This document shows, in pieces, positions 45,123 through 55,740 of a stretch of DNA of 56,280 nt; the stretch's first letter is position 1; each line of letters begins with the position of its first letter. The position numbers were made by a program, and so were the translations under genes. The stretch lies in the NCBI RefSeq assembly GCF_002999335.1, contig NW_020312171.1, positions 1 to 56,280 of the forward strand, written 5' to 3'. This DNA is from Cyclospora cayetanensis. Lineage: Eukaryota > Apicomplexa > Conoidasida > Eucoccidiorida > Eimeriidae. A model generated the notes under the pieces. That model made no database searches and was not told where the DNA came from. It saw only the letters and a list, made by a program, of their open reading frames with translations.

Positions 45123-45642
45123 TCATACTGCACAGGAGCCCATTCTCCTGCCTGTTGTTTGCTTGCTATTGCTATTTCCATTGCTGTTGCTATTTTTACG
45201 ACTATTTTTATTGCTATTGCTTGCTACTACTCTGTTCTGCACCCTGTATGGTGCCCTCCCTCGCAGACAGCTGAGTGTAACGGACTGGTAGTGTACGCGC
45301 CTCCCTCCCAGCCTTCCCTGCCTTACCCTGCTCCTCCCCCCTCTCCGCCAGCCTCTATAAACTTGACAGGAAAACTGGCAGCGACATGGGCAAAAATTAT
45401 GCCGAAAAAAAAGGTTTCCTTCACACGCTTCACATGCATTCGTAAAAAAATTTGCAGGCAGGTGGAGGTGCTCCGCGAGGTGAGGGGCCTCCTGTTTTTG
45501 CTGCTCTTGTGCTGCTGTTGTTTTGATACATATACATATATATATACATATATATATATATAAGCTGCAGCACATCGGCAGGTTGCGTTCGAGGCGAGTA
45601 GAAGCCTCCCGAAACGCAGCAGTTCTTTTAACTGCAGTCCTT

Positions 45643-48600
45643 CTAAGAGTCGCGGAGAGGAGGCGTTTGCTGCATTCCCTCTCCCACCGCCTCGAAAGGG
45701 GGGCTACTGCTAGACTTGTGTATTCTTGACGCGAAAGGGCAGCGTCCCTCTTGAAAAAGCAACACACTGTGCGGGCAGAAGAGGGAGAGAAGCTGTCTGG
45801 CTCCTTTGAAAGCGTCATGCTGACGAACGAGAGCAGCGCCTGCTGCCGCTTGGGTGCGAAGAGGACAGCTTTCCCAGAGCAGGAGCTGCTGCTGCTGCTG
45901 CAAGTGTTGCTGCTGCTGTTGCAAGTGTTGTTGTTGCTGGAGCTGCCATCCACTGGGAGACGGCAGCAAGTCTGGCGCACTCAAGAAAGCTCCAAGTGGA
46001 GAGGCTCTGCACAGCAACTTGAAGGGGCAAAGCTCCCAGCGTTTCGGCTGCACTTTCTGCGGCTGAGTGTGAGGCTTCATGTGATATCCAGCTAGTCCAA
46101 GCAGCAAGAGGATATACCAGAGAGAATGTTTAAAGAAAGGACCTGCTGTAGCCTTGCAGGGGTCTCTGTTGAAGCGCGAGAGCAGCATGAGCAGATACAC
46201 ATTAGCAGGCAAGCTGCTAACCGGGTACATCCACGATGTAATGCCTCCCCACGCGGCGAGCTGCAGGAGCAAACAGATACAAAATGATACAAAAGGATGC
46301 ACAAAGATACACAGATACGAAGATGCACAAAGATATACACATACAAAAAGATACACAAAGATATGCAGATACAAAGACACACAGATATGAGGATACACAA
46401 AGATATGCAGATACAAAAGGATACACATATATACACAGATACAACGATACAAAGGTACACACAAACACAGACAAAAAGATACACCGATATGAAGATACAC
46501 AAAGATATACAAATAAAAAATATACATATATATACAGATACAAAGGTACACACAAACACAGACAAAAAGATACACCGATATGAAGATACACAAAGATATA
46601 CAAATAAAAAATATACATATATACACAGATACAAAGGTACACACAAACACAGACAAAAAGATACACCGATATGAAGATACAAATATACACACAAACACCT
46701 ATACCCATATGCAAAGATACGCGGATACAAAAGGATGCAAAAAGACACACCTAGATACACACAAACACAGATACCCAGACTCTCGGAGAGAGGAAAGCGG
46801 CACTCAGAGAAACGCGATCTCGAGCTAAATGCAGCAATCGTCTCTTGAGGAGTTTCATGAAGCATCCTGCATGCCCCGAAGGCACACGCGCCACTTTCTA
46901 CCGTCTGGAGGAGAGCTCTTTTCCCCTGAATGATTTTTTTCAAGACTGCCTGGAGTTTTGTCGCTCACAACAGCCTTCTCCTCACCAGGGGAGCAGCGGC
47001 AAGCGCAGCCGAGTATCGATTGCACAAGCCCAACAGCGTGGGGAGGTCTCCCATGCCTGGCAATCCAAACATTTTGTAGCCTCCTCGAACGTAATCCGCG
47101 GAGAAGAGGAAGGCAAGCGCGTAAAAATGCGGAAATTGCCACAGATATTGCAGTCCAAACAGCAAAATAGATCCTCCCGACAGCAGTGGACCCTGCGTAT
47201 TTCACGCAGGAGCGACGAAGACTGTCACAGAAACGCCGTTGCGCTTTCCCCCGCTTACCGCTTGGTGGAGTGTCTTGCCAGCGACTCGGCGACAAGCCAA
47301 ACGACGCGCAGAGAATGGGTGAAAGAAAAACGGAGGAGAGGCAGAAGGAGCAGAGGAGCGGAGTGGAGAGGTCTAGAGAAGCCTGTTCTCTCGCGTGCAG
47401 AAACTTGCGTTAGCAATCGAGGAAGAGACAAATGAACAGATTGATAGACAAATAGATGGAGACTGTGCCATGGAAAGCACAGTGAGCCTAGCAGCAGTTG
47501 AAGGGTGTGTGTGCGTGTTGATGCAAATAAATGAATATATATATATATATATTCATGTATACATCTAGCCAGACGCTGCAAATATCCTCCAAAGCAGCAG
47601 ACTTACACTTGCAGCAGACCATCCGATGAGCAGCGGGAGGGCACCGACTACCGATCCAATATGTGTGCAGTAAGGATTTCGAGTTTTGAGTTGCGTGTAC
47701 ACGCCAGCGTAGAGAGCGATGGTAAGCAGTGCGAGGGCAGCCGCAAAGGAAGATGGAAAGCAACAGTGCAGCAGAGAGACACCCGACATCCCCGAAGTAA
47801 TTGCGAAAGCAACTGCTGACGAGGGTCGGATGTCTCCTAGAGGCAGCGGTCTAAAGAAACACATACACACGCAGTTGTGCAGACACGACAATTTAACGCA
47901 CATTTATAGATATTCACATACCCATACAAATCGTACACACAGATGTAGACACACATAGACTTTTAGCCACCTGGAAGAAGGAATTTGCACTTTAAAATAT
48001 ACATAAATGCATACATATATATTTATATATATTTGAGTGAGATACAGGCAGTATACACACGCGCTTACAGAAAGGCCATGCCTCCTTGCCAGCCTTGCTC
48101 AAAGAAGGCGATGTAGACATACATATAGATATTAGATATATGTACATTAGATATATATATGTATGTGAGACGGCAACGCAGCCAGAAAAGCGGGCAGCAT
48201 GCAGCATGTCGTGTATTTGCTGCTTTGGTTTTTGTAGGTGTTGTTCGTGTTGCAGGTGCTTGCCTGTGCTTAGTCCTCAGCATCTTGGCATCGAGGTGTC
48301 TTTCGACGAGCTGATTGAGCGAATTCGCACATGCTGAGGAGAGGAATACACCTGTGAAGAGAGCAGCCAAAGCTCCAACGTCTGTCGCTACTGCCACCAA
48401 GGAAGCTGCTAGAGAGGCTTCTGACGCTGCTGCTGCAGATGTTGCTGCTGCAGATGTTGCTCCTCCTAAAGCAGCTATGGAGGCAACGGCAGGAACGGCA
48501 GGCGCGGTGGCTGCCTGCTGAGCAGCAATAAAGCCGCCAAGAGAAGAGAGCGCAACTAAAACACTGAGACGCCCTTTGGAGAGTTTCTGAAGGCATGCAA

Positions 48601-48833
48601 GCACAGACAGCATCACAGGCAAGCACAGACAATTACACAGCACAATGCGCAGCGGGGGGGCGGTTAGAAGTCTGGAAAATAACCAGTAATAGGTGGAAGA
48701 AGTGCGCGCATGTAAGAGAAGAGTAGTCGTTCAGCAGCGAACGCCGTCGTATGGCCATAGAGAATCGATGTGTGTAGGCGCATGCATGCAAGAAAGAGGG
48801 CTTTAAGCGGTTGGTATGCAAGCAGCAGAGGTG

Positions 48834-48911
<78 letters not shown>

Positions 48912-49584
48912 AGTACGAAAACGCAGACTTCCTCAGCCGTTTCTTGAGAAAGGCGGAATTTTGAGGAGCGACGCTTGGAATCGCAGCGACATTGGCGGCA
49001 GTTGAGGGGGGGGGTGATGCTGCCGACACTGATATGGAAGCTGCTGCTGAGGTTGCTTCAGAGAGACTGGCGTTCTGGGGAGTAGCTGAGGCGCTGTTGT
49101 AGAGACAGCGGTGAACCGGCTCGTGTGTAGAACCTTTGGCTGTTGCTGCATTTCTAGCAGCGGCAAAAACTTGCTGCAAAGAGGGGGATGGAGCTGCCCC
49201 TAAAGCCACGAACGATGCAGAGGGAGGCAAGTGTTTGGATTTGCTGGAGATGGAGAGGCGGAGAGGGCTGCAGCTTTGTTGGCGTCTGAGGCAGGCTGTG
49301 CTCTCGGTATGCATGCGCGCGTGGTTCTTTGCATGTATCTCTGCATCTGCATGCAGAGATGCAGGGAGGCTTGTTCCGTTGCTGGCTTTGGAGGGGTGAC
49401 TCGCCAGAAGCAGCTGCAGACGGCAGCTGCATGCGGAGAGTGCATGGTGAGGCTTCTTCGGAGGCGTCCACACATGCTTCTCCAAAAGCAGCCTCGTCAT
49501 GCATGCAGCGGCAAAACTCTGCCCTTCGGGATGTCGAGCGACACAGCGCCACGCGCTCTGCCGCAAGAAGCCACGCGCATGCAT
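45643..49584 (-). CDS. COX10: Protoheme IX farnesyltransferase (heme O synthase)
   Basis: Transfers the farnesyl group of FPP to heme b to make heme O, the precursor of heme A of cytochrome oxidase, in the inner mitochondrial membrane. Five exons (49584-48910, 48586-48264, 47850-47607, 47192-46986, 46260-45643) join in phase into 688 residues. Landmarks: KLSKGRLSVLVALSSLGGF, the first prenyl-diphosphate motif ANSLNQLVERHLDAKMLRTK, GSVVGALPLLIGWSAAS, LQYLWQFPHFYALAFLFSAD with YVRGGYKMFG (second motif), and SSLPANVYLLMLLSRF. The ATG at 49584 opens an Arg-rich leader (MHARGFLRQSAWRCVARH) suited to mitochondrial import, then about 190 low-complexity residues before the enzyme. The C-terminus carries an added tail of about 140 residues with Gln/Leu runs. 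Intron 2 has a GC donor (CAG|GCAAGC at 48263-48258), required to complete the conserved Arg of RTKHR-PLPLGD. Confidence 0.95.
46280..46700. repeat. Roughly 93-bp tandem units of AAAGATACACA-type sequence in COX10 intron 4
   Basis: A longer unit (ACACAAACACAGACAAAAAG followed by ATACACCGATATGAAGATAC and an AT-rich part) recurs about three times from 46455, embedded in shorter AAAGATACACAGATAC repeats. It lies wholly inside the intron 46985-46261. Confidence 0.85.
48839..48909. repeat. (CA)n at the start of COX10 intron 1
   Basis: About 35 CA units. On the sense strand the intron starts directly with GTGTGTGT, so the exon 1 donor is itself the first unit of the repeat. Confidence 0.92.
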
Positions 49585-50555
49585 GAGGTGAAGAAGGCAG
49601 CTGGCTTTGCGTTGCAGCAGCAGGAGAAAGAGGGCCCCCCTCTAGGGGAGCTGCAGCAGCAGCAGGAGCAGCAGCAGGAGCAGGAGAGATTTGAGGCAGA
49701 GCACCCTGCGCCATGAGAGGCGCAAGCCTCACGAGGAAGGCGAGAAATCTGGCAGGCAGAAAGGCATGCAGGCAGAAAGGCAGCAAAAAGAGCAAAAAAG
49801 GCGGGAGGCAGTGCCTCTTTTCCCGTGATGTCGCTGCTTCTCGCGGCGCGAGGAGTGCTGCAGCGGCAACCCCTTCTGCTGTGCCGGCAGAGGGGGCTGC
49901 GAAGGCAAGAATTACGAGGCGGTGAGCTCCCAAGTCATGTCAAAAGGCGAAAAACAACAATTCGTCAATCCTCCGCAGTCCTCCGCCACTCCTGCACGGC
50001 ATGCAGCAGCAGCAGCAGCAGCAGCTGCAGCAGCTGCATGCGCTGCAGCAACCGACGGGGCTGCAGGAAGCGCCTTGGAAGGCTGTAGCTCCCCGCTGCG
50101 TTAAAGTCCTCTAAATGTTTAAAAGCCTTTTTATACGCATGCAACTTGAGAATAAATTGGGCTCTAACATGTTGTGCACTCACAGACAGACACACTTCAA
50201 ACAAGGGGGAAGGGGGGGGCCCCCTAGTCCTCTGATTTTTTGGCGAGCTGCTGCCCCGTGTTAGGGGCCCCCCCCCTCCCCCCCCTTTTTCTGATCCTTG
50301 CCGGAGTGTCTTGGCTTTGCTTTTCGGAATCGCTTTTCTCGCCTCCTTTTAGGCGAAAAGTTCACCCAGAGAAATTTCATTCCTCTGCATGCAGTTTGAC
50401 AAGCGCGCGGAGGAAGCCACCCTGGCTGGGGTTCCCTCCCTTCCCCTCTCCCCGTGTTTGACTTCTGCTGTCTCTACACCATCACCCCTTATTCGCCAGC
50501 CTCAGGAGCCTTCTTCTTGGGGGCAGGCATTTGCGGGAGTTGCTCTCCCTCGACG
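49585..50555. other. Spacer upstream of COX10, no supported gene
   Basis: Contains CAG/CTG stretches near 49650-49690 and 50008-50060 and GGGGCCCC-type runs at 50215-50285. A 260-residue minus frame (49154-49933) overlaps COX10 exon 1 in another phase and is rejected. The region should include the COX10 promoter. Confidence 0.5.
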
Positions 50556-50559
50556 AAGG

Positions 50560-50916
50560 AGCAGCTTCCTGCAAAGAAGAGACCTTCTTGTTGCTCTCTT
50601 CTTCCCGCCTTCTCTCCTCCCTCCTTCTTCTTCTTCCTGCCTTCCCTCCTTCTTCTTCTTGCTGCCTTCTCTCCTTCTTCTTCTTCCTGCCTTCTCTCCT
50701 CCCTCCCTCTTCTTCTTGCTGCCTTCTTCTTCTTGCTCCCTTCTTGCTGCCTTCTCTCCTCCCTCCTTCTTCTTCTCCCTGCCTTCTCGCCTCCCTCCTT
50801 CTTCTTCTTGCTCCCTTCCCTCCTCCTTCTTCTTGCTGCCTTCTCTCCTCCCTCCTTCTTCTTCTTGCTGCCTTCTCTCCTCCCTCCTTCTTCTTCTCCC
50901 TGCCTTCCCTCCTAAG
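50560..50916. repeat. Polypyrimidine minisatellite of CTTCTTCTTGCTGCCTTCTCTCCTCC type
   Basis: About 355 bp that are almost purely C and T on the plus strand, built from imperfect units of CTTCTTCTT, GCTGCCTTC and TCTCCTCCCTC (about 27-30 bp). It stays open in several frames on both strands (Leu/Pro/Ser/Phe-rich on plus; Glu/Lys/Arg/Gly-rich on minus) but shows no conserved sequence. Confidence 0.9.
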
Positions 50917-51059
50917 AAGGGAGGCACTGTGTGTACAGCAGCAGTCCGATGGCTACCCTGCGCTGTCTGTGGATCATCGGCAGCAGCCGATGCGTCGCCT
51001 GCGAGGGAGAGGGGCCCCCCGAGGGGCCCCCCGATGCCCCCTTCGAAGTTTTGCATCAC

Positions 51060-51224
51060 AAAACTCCCTTGCCTCTGCCCTCCTGGAAGAGGCTCCCCCC
51101 TTCAAGAAGAGCTCCTCGCAGCACTAAGAGCGCAGCAACGGCGGAGACAGCTGCGCGCGATGAAAGAAGCGGAGTTACTGGGCAGCAGCACGTGCAGCAA
51201 CTACAGCAACAACAGCAACAACAA

Positions 51225-51264
<40 letters not shown>

Positions 51265-52043
51265 TTTCCAACCCCCCAACGGCCATCCCTGCAGTGCGAC
51301 TGCAGCCTCATACGGCTCCTGCAAATAGCAGCGACACATCCACTGGAGCAACTTCTGCTGTCACTACAACAACTCCTGCTGCTGCTACCGCTGCAGCAGT
51401 AACAGCAGCAGCAGCTGCTGCTGCTGCTGCAGGTACAAATGCTGACTCTAGACAACGCCAGCCTTCTTCTGTCACCGAGGCAAGACGCGCAGCTGCTGCG
51501 ACTGAGAAGACGAATTTTCGCATAAAGCAGATCTCCGAAAATGTAGCGGATGCTGAGGAGGGAGCACCAACTCGCTGCAGCAGTTGGTTCCCCGCTGCAG
51601 TGGCAGCGGGAGGCTTTGCAGAAGAATCAGCCTCCGTTGTCTTTGACGAAGGACGAACAGCTCGCATGCTTTTCTCGCGCGTCTTTTACTCAGCAGAGTC
51701 TCGATGGCAGCGACTTGCTGTGAGGCAACTGCGGCTGTCGCTGCTGTTGCCGCTGTACCTGTAGCTGCTGTTGCTGTTAATGCTGTTTCTCGTTCCCCAC
51801 ATAGACACACGTACATACAGAGAGAGAGAGAGAGAGGCAGACAAAGACACACAGACAGAGACAGAAAGGAAGAGACTGTCTTTCATGCAGTGGTGCCTTG
51901 GCAGGTGATGCTTTAAGCGCTTTCGCTGCAGACAAAATCTTGTTAGTAACTTCCACATAGAGGAGCAGCGGGAGGCTTTTGCCAAGCTGTCTCTGGAAGG
52001 TTGGGGGCATGCAGAAGGGCGGCGTGCGACAGGCAACTTGTGA
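51060..52043 (+). CDS. 3' end of an unknown gene, Gln/Ala-rich, exons partly resolved
   Basis: The last two exons are supported: one ending at 51719 (HQLAAAVGSPLQWQREALQK, NQPPLSLTKDEQLACFSRAS, donor GTGAGG) and one at 51932-52043 (NLVSNFHIEEQREAFAKLSL, EGWGHAEGRRATGNL, stop TGA). They join in phase 2. Further upstream a helical stretch, LQEELLAALRAQQRRRQLRA (about 51090-51150), precedes a long CAG run (51220-51262), where Gln or Ser frames are both open. In the frame of the last exons there are in-frame stops near 51400, 51527 and 51551, so introns are needed that I could not place. I recognise no family. Confidence 0.4.
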
Positions 52044-52067
52044 AGTCTTTCGAAGAGTCTCTCTAGA

Positions 52068-55000
52068 ATGGAGAGTTCTTTTCCGACGTCTGCCGCTGTT
52101 TGGCTGCTGGTGTGTTTTGTGTGTGTCGATGCTGCACAGCGTGGACTATACACCCCCCTCCCTACGGATGCAGCTCTCCTCGGCTGCTTTTTCTCGCAAG
52201 TGCTGCAGCCTCCCCAAGACGACGTGACATGTTGCGCCTCTGCTTCTTGCTCCGCTTCTTGTTCTTGCTCCGCTTCTCGTTCTTGCTCCGCTTCTCATTC
52301 TTGCTCCGCTTCTTGTTCTTGCTCCGCTGCTCGTTCTTGCTCCGCTTCTCGTTCTTGCTCCGCTGCTCGTTCTTGCTCCGCTGCTCGTTCTGCCTCTTGC
52401 TCTTGCTCTGCTTCTGCCGCCGTGGATGCAAGCACGCGGCTGCCTTCGCAACACGCGACGCAGTCGCCGCCGTTGCAGTTCTTTTTTGATCGACAGCAAG
52501 AGCTTTTCTTCAAGGAGCTTACATGGCCATGTGGTCCCCTGGTGCTGCTGGCAATTCCGCGCACTTTTCGGGGGGATAATTTTTCGCCGCGAGGAGGGGG
52601 AGGCACAGCGCTTCTTTCGCAGCCACTGCAGTCTGCAGAGCGGGCGAGGAGCTCCTCGACAGCCACGGCGGCAGGAGCTGTCTGCGCCGAAGCCGCAGCA
52701 GCAGCCTCGAAACGCCTCCTCGAGCGGGGAAGCGACGGGAGGCTGCTCCCCAGCGCGAAGCTGATCGCCGCAGTGACAGCTGCTGCCTCGGCTGCTGTCG
52801 CAGCCTCCGCATTCCTCTGGCCGATTGCCTTCGTGAGGAGACAGTACACTGGAAACAGCGAAGGGGATCGCTGCAGCTGCGGCTGCGCCTGCATCACTGA
52901 ACTTTTCGCCGTCGCTGCACTAGCCTTAGACGAAGATATACACCCCGAAGACACCTTACCCCACAAGGCACAGTGCTTCCACTCTCTGCAGGTGATTTTT
53001 AGTGGCAGAATTGTCTGCTGCTGCTGTTTCTGCCGGTTGTAATGAGGGCAGTTGGACTGACAAGCGTGGTAGGAGTGCTGACAAAAGTGGTCGTCGTAGT
53101 GCTAACGCTGCAGCCGATGTCTCTTATGCTGCTGTTACTGACTCCCTCTCTCGTACTGTCTCCGCATTTTGCTGCTATTACTGCCTCCCTCTCTCTTCCT
53201 GCCTCTGCATTTTGCTGCTATTACTGCCTCCCCCTCTCTTACTGTCTCTGCTGCTGCTATTGCTGCCTCCCTCTCTCTTACTGTCTCTGCTGCTGCTATT
53301 ACTGCCTCCCCCTCTCTTACTGTCTCTGCTGCTGCTATTGCTGCCTCCCTCTCTCTTGCTGCCCCCCTCTCTCTTCCTGCCTCTGCTGCTGCTATTGCTG
53401 CCTCCCTCTCTGCTACTGCCTCTCTCCCTTAGTCTCTCTTCTGCAGCTGCAGGAAGCCGCGATGCTTGCTCTGATTGGATGACTTCTTCTTCGCATGCGT
53501 TTTGCCTCCGCTGCTGCTGCTGCTGCAGACTACCGCTGCCTTTGCCTTCCTCGACGATCTGCTGAGCCTCTTTATTGCCACGCTTCCTCCAGCCGCTACT
53601 CTGGCAGGAGCTGCGGCAGAACCAACTGCAGGAGTAGCTGCAACAGCAGCACTGGGGAGAGGGGTGCGTCTGTCTGGAGCCACTCGCTCGGGGAGTGGCT
53701 ACTGTCAGCCCTTTTCTGCGTCTGCAGAAACTCCCGCCGAACATCCGCGAGAAGAGGGAGCCTCCTCTGGAGTCTCTACCTCTCTGGCACCAAGACGAAG
53801 GAACTGCCTCCCCGGAAACTTCAGTCTGCTGCTTCAAATCGCAGCTCCCTTTGGCCGTCCTGTGCGAACGGATCTGCGGCAGCTGCAGGAACGCCTTCAG
53901 ATGCTGCAGTCTGCCTCTCCAGAAACTCTCAAAGGCGTAGCATGCGCGAAAGCCTCAACTGCTGCGGGAGGTGCTTGCTCCGCCACTCCCCAGCAGCAGC
54001 AGCAACAAAAACAGCAGCCGCAACGGCAGCAACAAGGCGTCATGACGCTTCCCCCCATCCCGATATTCAAAGGGCGTCCAGAGCTGCTCGCAGCGATCCG
54101 ACGCAAGGCTCTTGCATCCGTAAGTTGCAAGCACAGCAGCAGCAGCAGCAGGTGCAGCAGTTTGCAGGAGACAGGCTCGTTGCTTCCTAGCACCGGGTGT
54201 GTCTGTCTCAAGGGCTGTCAGTACACTGGATCCTCCTGTGTAACTTTCCTTGTGACGCTTCAGCGCGGTCTTGTAGATACACCATCCGATGAAGCAGCGA
54301 GCAGGGGGATAGCTGGCAGCAGGAGCCTCCTGCTGGCAGTGACTCATGCCATGAAGGAAGGCGTCTCAGTGTCAACAGCAGCAACGGCAGCAGAAAACGC
54401 AGCAGCAGGAGCAACAGGAGCAACAGGAGCAGCAACCACAGTTTCAACAGGAGCAGCAGAAACAGCAACCACAGTTTCAACAGGAGCAGCAGAAACAGCA
54501 ACCACAGTTTCAGCAGCGGCGCATGTTTCCGATGCGCATGTTGCAAGCTGCCAACGATCTCTGCAGATCTTGCAGTGGCAAGAAGAAATGAAACAACAGC
54601 TGCAGCAACAGCTGCAGAATTGCCAAGAATCGGTGAAGGCGAGGGCAGCGTCGGAATGCGACTCTCTGGCGACAACTTCGTTTTCACCATCTTCTTTTCA
54701 GAAAAGAGACTCAAGTTCGCCTTTCGCGAAGCCACCCTCTGGGCTGGAAAGGCAGACGCTTTCTGCTGGAGCTGACACTGCCTCGAAAGTGCCGTCGCTG
54801 GCAGACTCTAACAACGGCAGCGGTCGCGAAAGAGCAGAGCAGAACGAAATCGGGAAGAAAGCCTCTCGCAGAGAATCGCGAGAAGCAAGCATGCAGGGGG
54901 TGTTTGCTTCGCAGCAGAAACAACCCCACGCAGAGGGGCCCCCCATCACCACTACCCCCAGCAAAGGGTCCAAGAGGGCCCCCAGCCTCTCCATTGACAT

Positions 55001-55100
55001 CCACATCAAGGAAACGCTCAACTACCAACTCAAAGGAGGAGAATCATCAGAAGGATCGCAACAAGAGACGTCTGTGGCAGTGAGGAGACAACGCTCCTGA
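52068..55100 (+). CDS. Putative secreted Cys/Ser-repeat protein, unknown function
   Basis: Two exons, 52068-52991 (donor CTGCAG|GTGATT) and 53529-55100 (acceptor CTGCTGCAG), join in phase 0 into 831 residues. The ATG at 52068 opens a good signal peptide (TSAAVWLLVCFVCVDAA|Q). Residues about 58-115 are a six-residue Cys-Ser-Ala-Ser-Arg-Ser type repeat encoded by 18-bp units. Then come HATQSPPLQFFFDRQQELFF, ALDEDIHPEDTLPHKAQC and, after the intron, AFAFLDDLLSLFIATLPPAA, VRTDLRQLQERLQMLQSA, three 11-residue TTVSTGAAETA repeats and a Ser/Lys-rich C-terminus. I recognise no family. The intron holds a 36-bp minisatellite. The start lies only 24 bp after the stop of the preceding gene on the same strand, so the two could be one spliced gene, or this start could be wrong. 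Confidence 0.45.
52243..52410. repeat. 18-bp tandem repeat encoding Cys-Ser-Ala-Ser-x-Ser
   Basis: About nine imperfect copies of TTCTTGCTCCGCTTCTCG. Each is six codons long, so the frame is kept. Variation between copies is mostly Arg/His/Cys and Ser/Ala changes. Confidence 0.88.
53160..53430. repeat. 36-bp minisatellite in the intron of the secreted-protein gene
   Basis: Units of CTGCTGCTATTGCTGCCTCC plus CTCTCTCTTACTGTCT, about 36 bp, repeat roughly seven times with small changes (ATTACTGCC, CTTCCTGCC). They lie between the supported donor (52992) and acceptor (53528). Confidence 0.85.
54434..54515. repeat. 33-bp coding repeat, about 2.5 copies
   Basis: ACCACAGTTTCAACAGGAGC followed by AGCAGAAACAGCA starts at 54434, 54467 and 54500. 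It encodes TTVSTGAAETA in the open frame of the 52068-55100 gene. Confidence 0.88.
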
Positions 55101-55740
55101 GGAGCAGTCGAGTTTTTCTCTGATTACATTTCTTGTGGAGCCGCCACTTCTCAAAAGCTCCCTGCAACCTCCCCGCAGCTGGGATAAGTGCACTTGACAT
55201 CGCGTGAATTCTGCCTTATAGAGACAGAGAGAGACAGACACACAGAGAGAGAGAGAGGGATAGACACATACACACACACACACAAAAATACATACACATA
55301 TACACACACACATACATCTTTGCATTTTTCTCCTGTCTCCCAAGAGACACAAATCTACATACATACACATATACACACACACATACATCTTTGCATTTTT
55401 CTCCTGTCTCCCAAGAGACACAAATCTACATACATACACATATACACACACACATACATCTCTGCATTTTTCTCGTCTCTTCGAAGTGTTATTTACCAGC
55501 AAGTGTGGGTTGCAACAGAGCTTCTCCCCCCTTTTCTACGATTCTGCATGCGTTTCTTTGCGTTCTCAGGGTCATGTTTGGTTGTCTGCTCCCTCAGGAT
55601 TCTCAGGAGAGATTGCCTTGTCTCTCTCTTTCTATGCGGCTCCCCGACTGCCTTCGCTCAGTATCCACCCATCCGCGCGACTGCAGACAAAGTGCGTGCA
55701 TGCATGCATGCATGGATGCACGCGTGTGCTACTGTCCTTT
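55101..55740. repeat. Spacer with a 71-bp tandem repeat; no supported gene
   Basis: GA and CA microsatellites (55220-55310) lead into a 71-bp unit (TGCATTTTTCTCCTGTCTCC, CAAGAGACACAAATCTACAT, ACATACACATATACACAC) whose TGCATTTT element recurs at 55321, 55392 and 55463. A (TGCA)n run lies at about 55696-55712. No gene is supported. Confidence 0.8.

Noticed and set aside
49154..49933. 260-residue minus-strand open frame overlapping COX10 exon 1
   Set aside because: It is in a different phase from the exon that joins cleanly to the conserved COX10 exons, and it is Ala/Pro/Cys low complexity without conserved sequence.
50502..51059. Glu/Lys/Arg-rich minus-strand frame
   Set aside because: It is entirely the complement of the polypyrimidine minisatellite and has no non-repetitive conserved segment.
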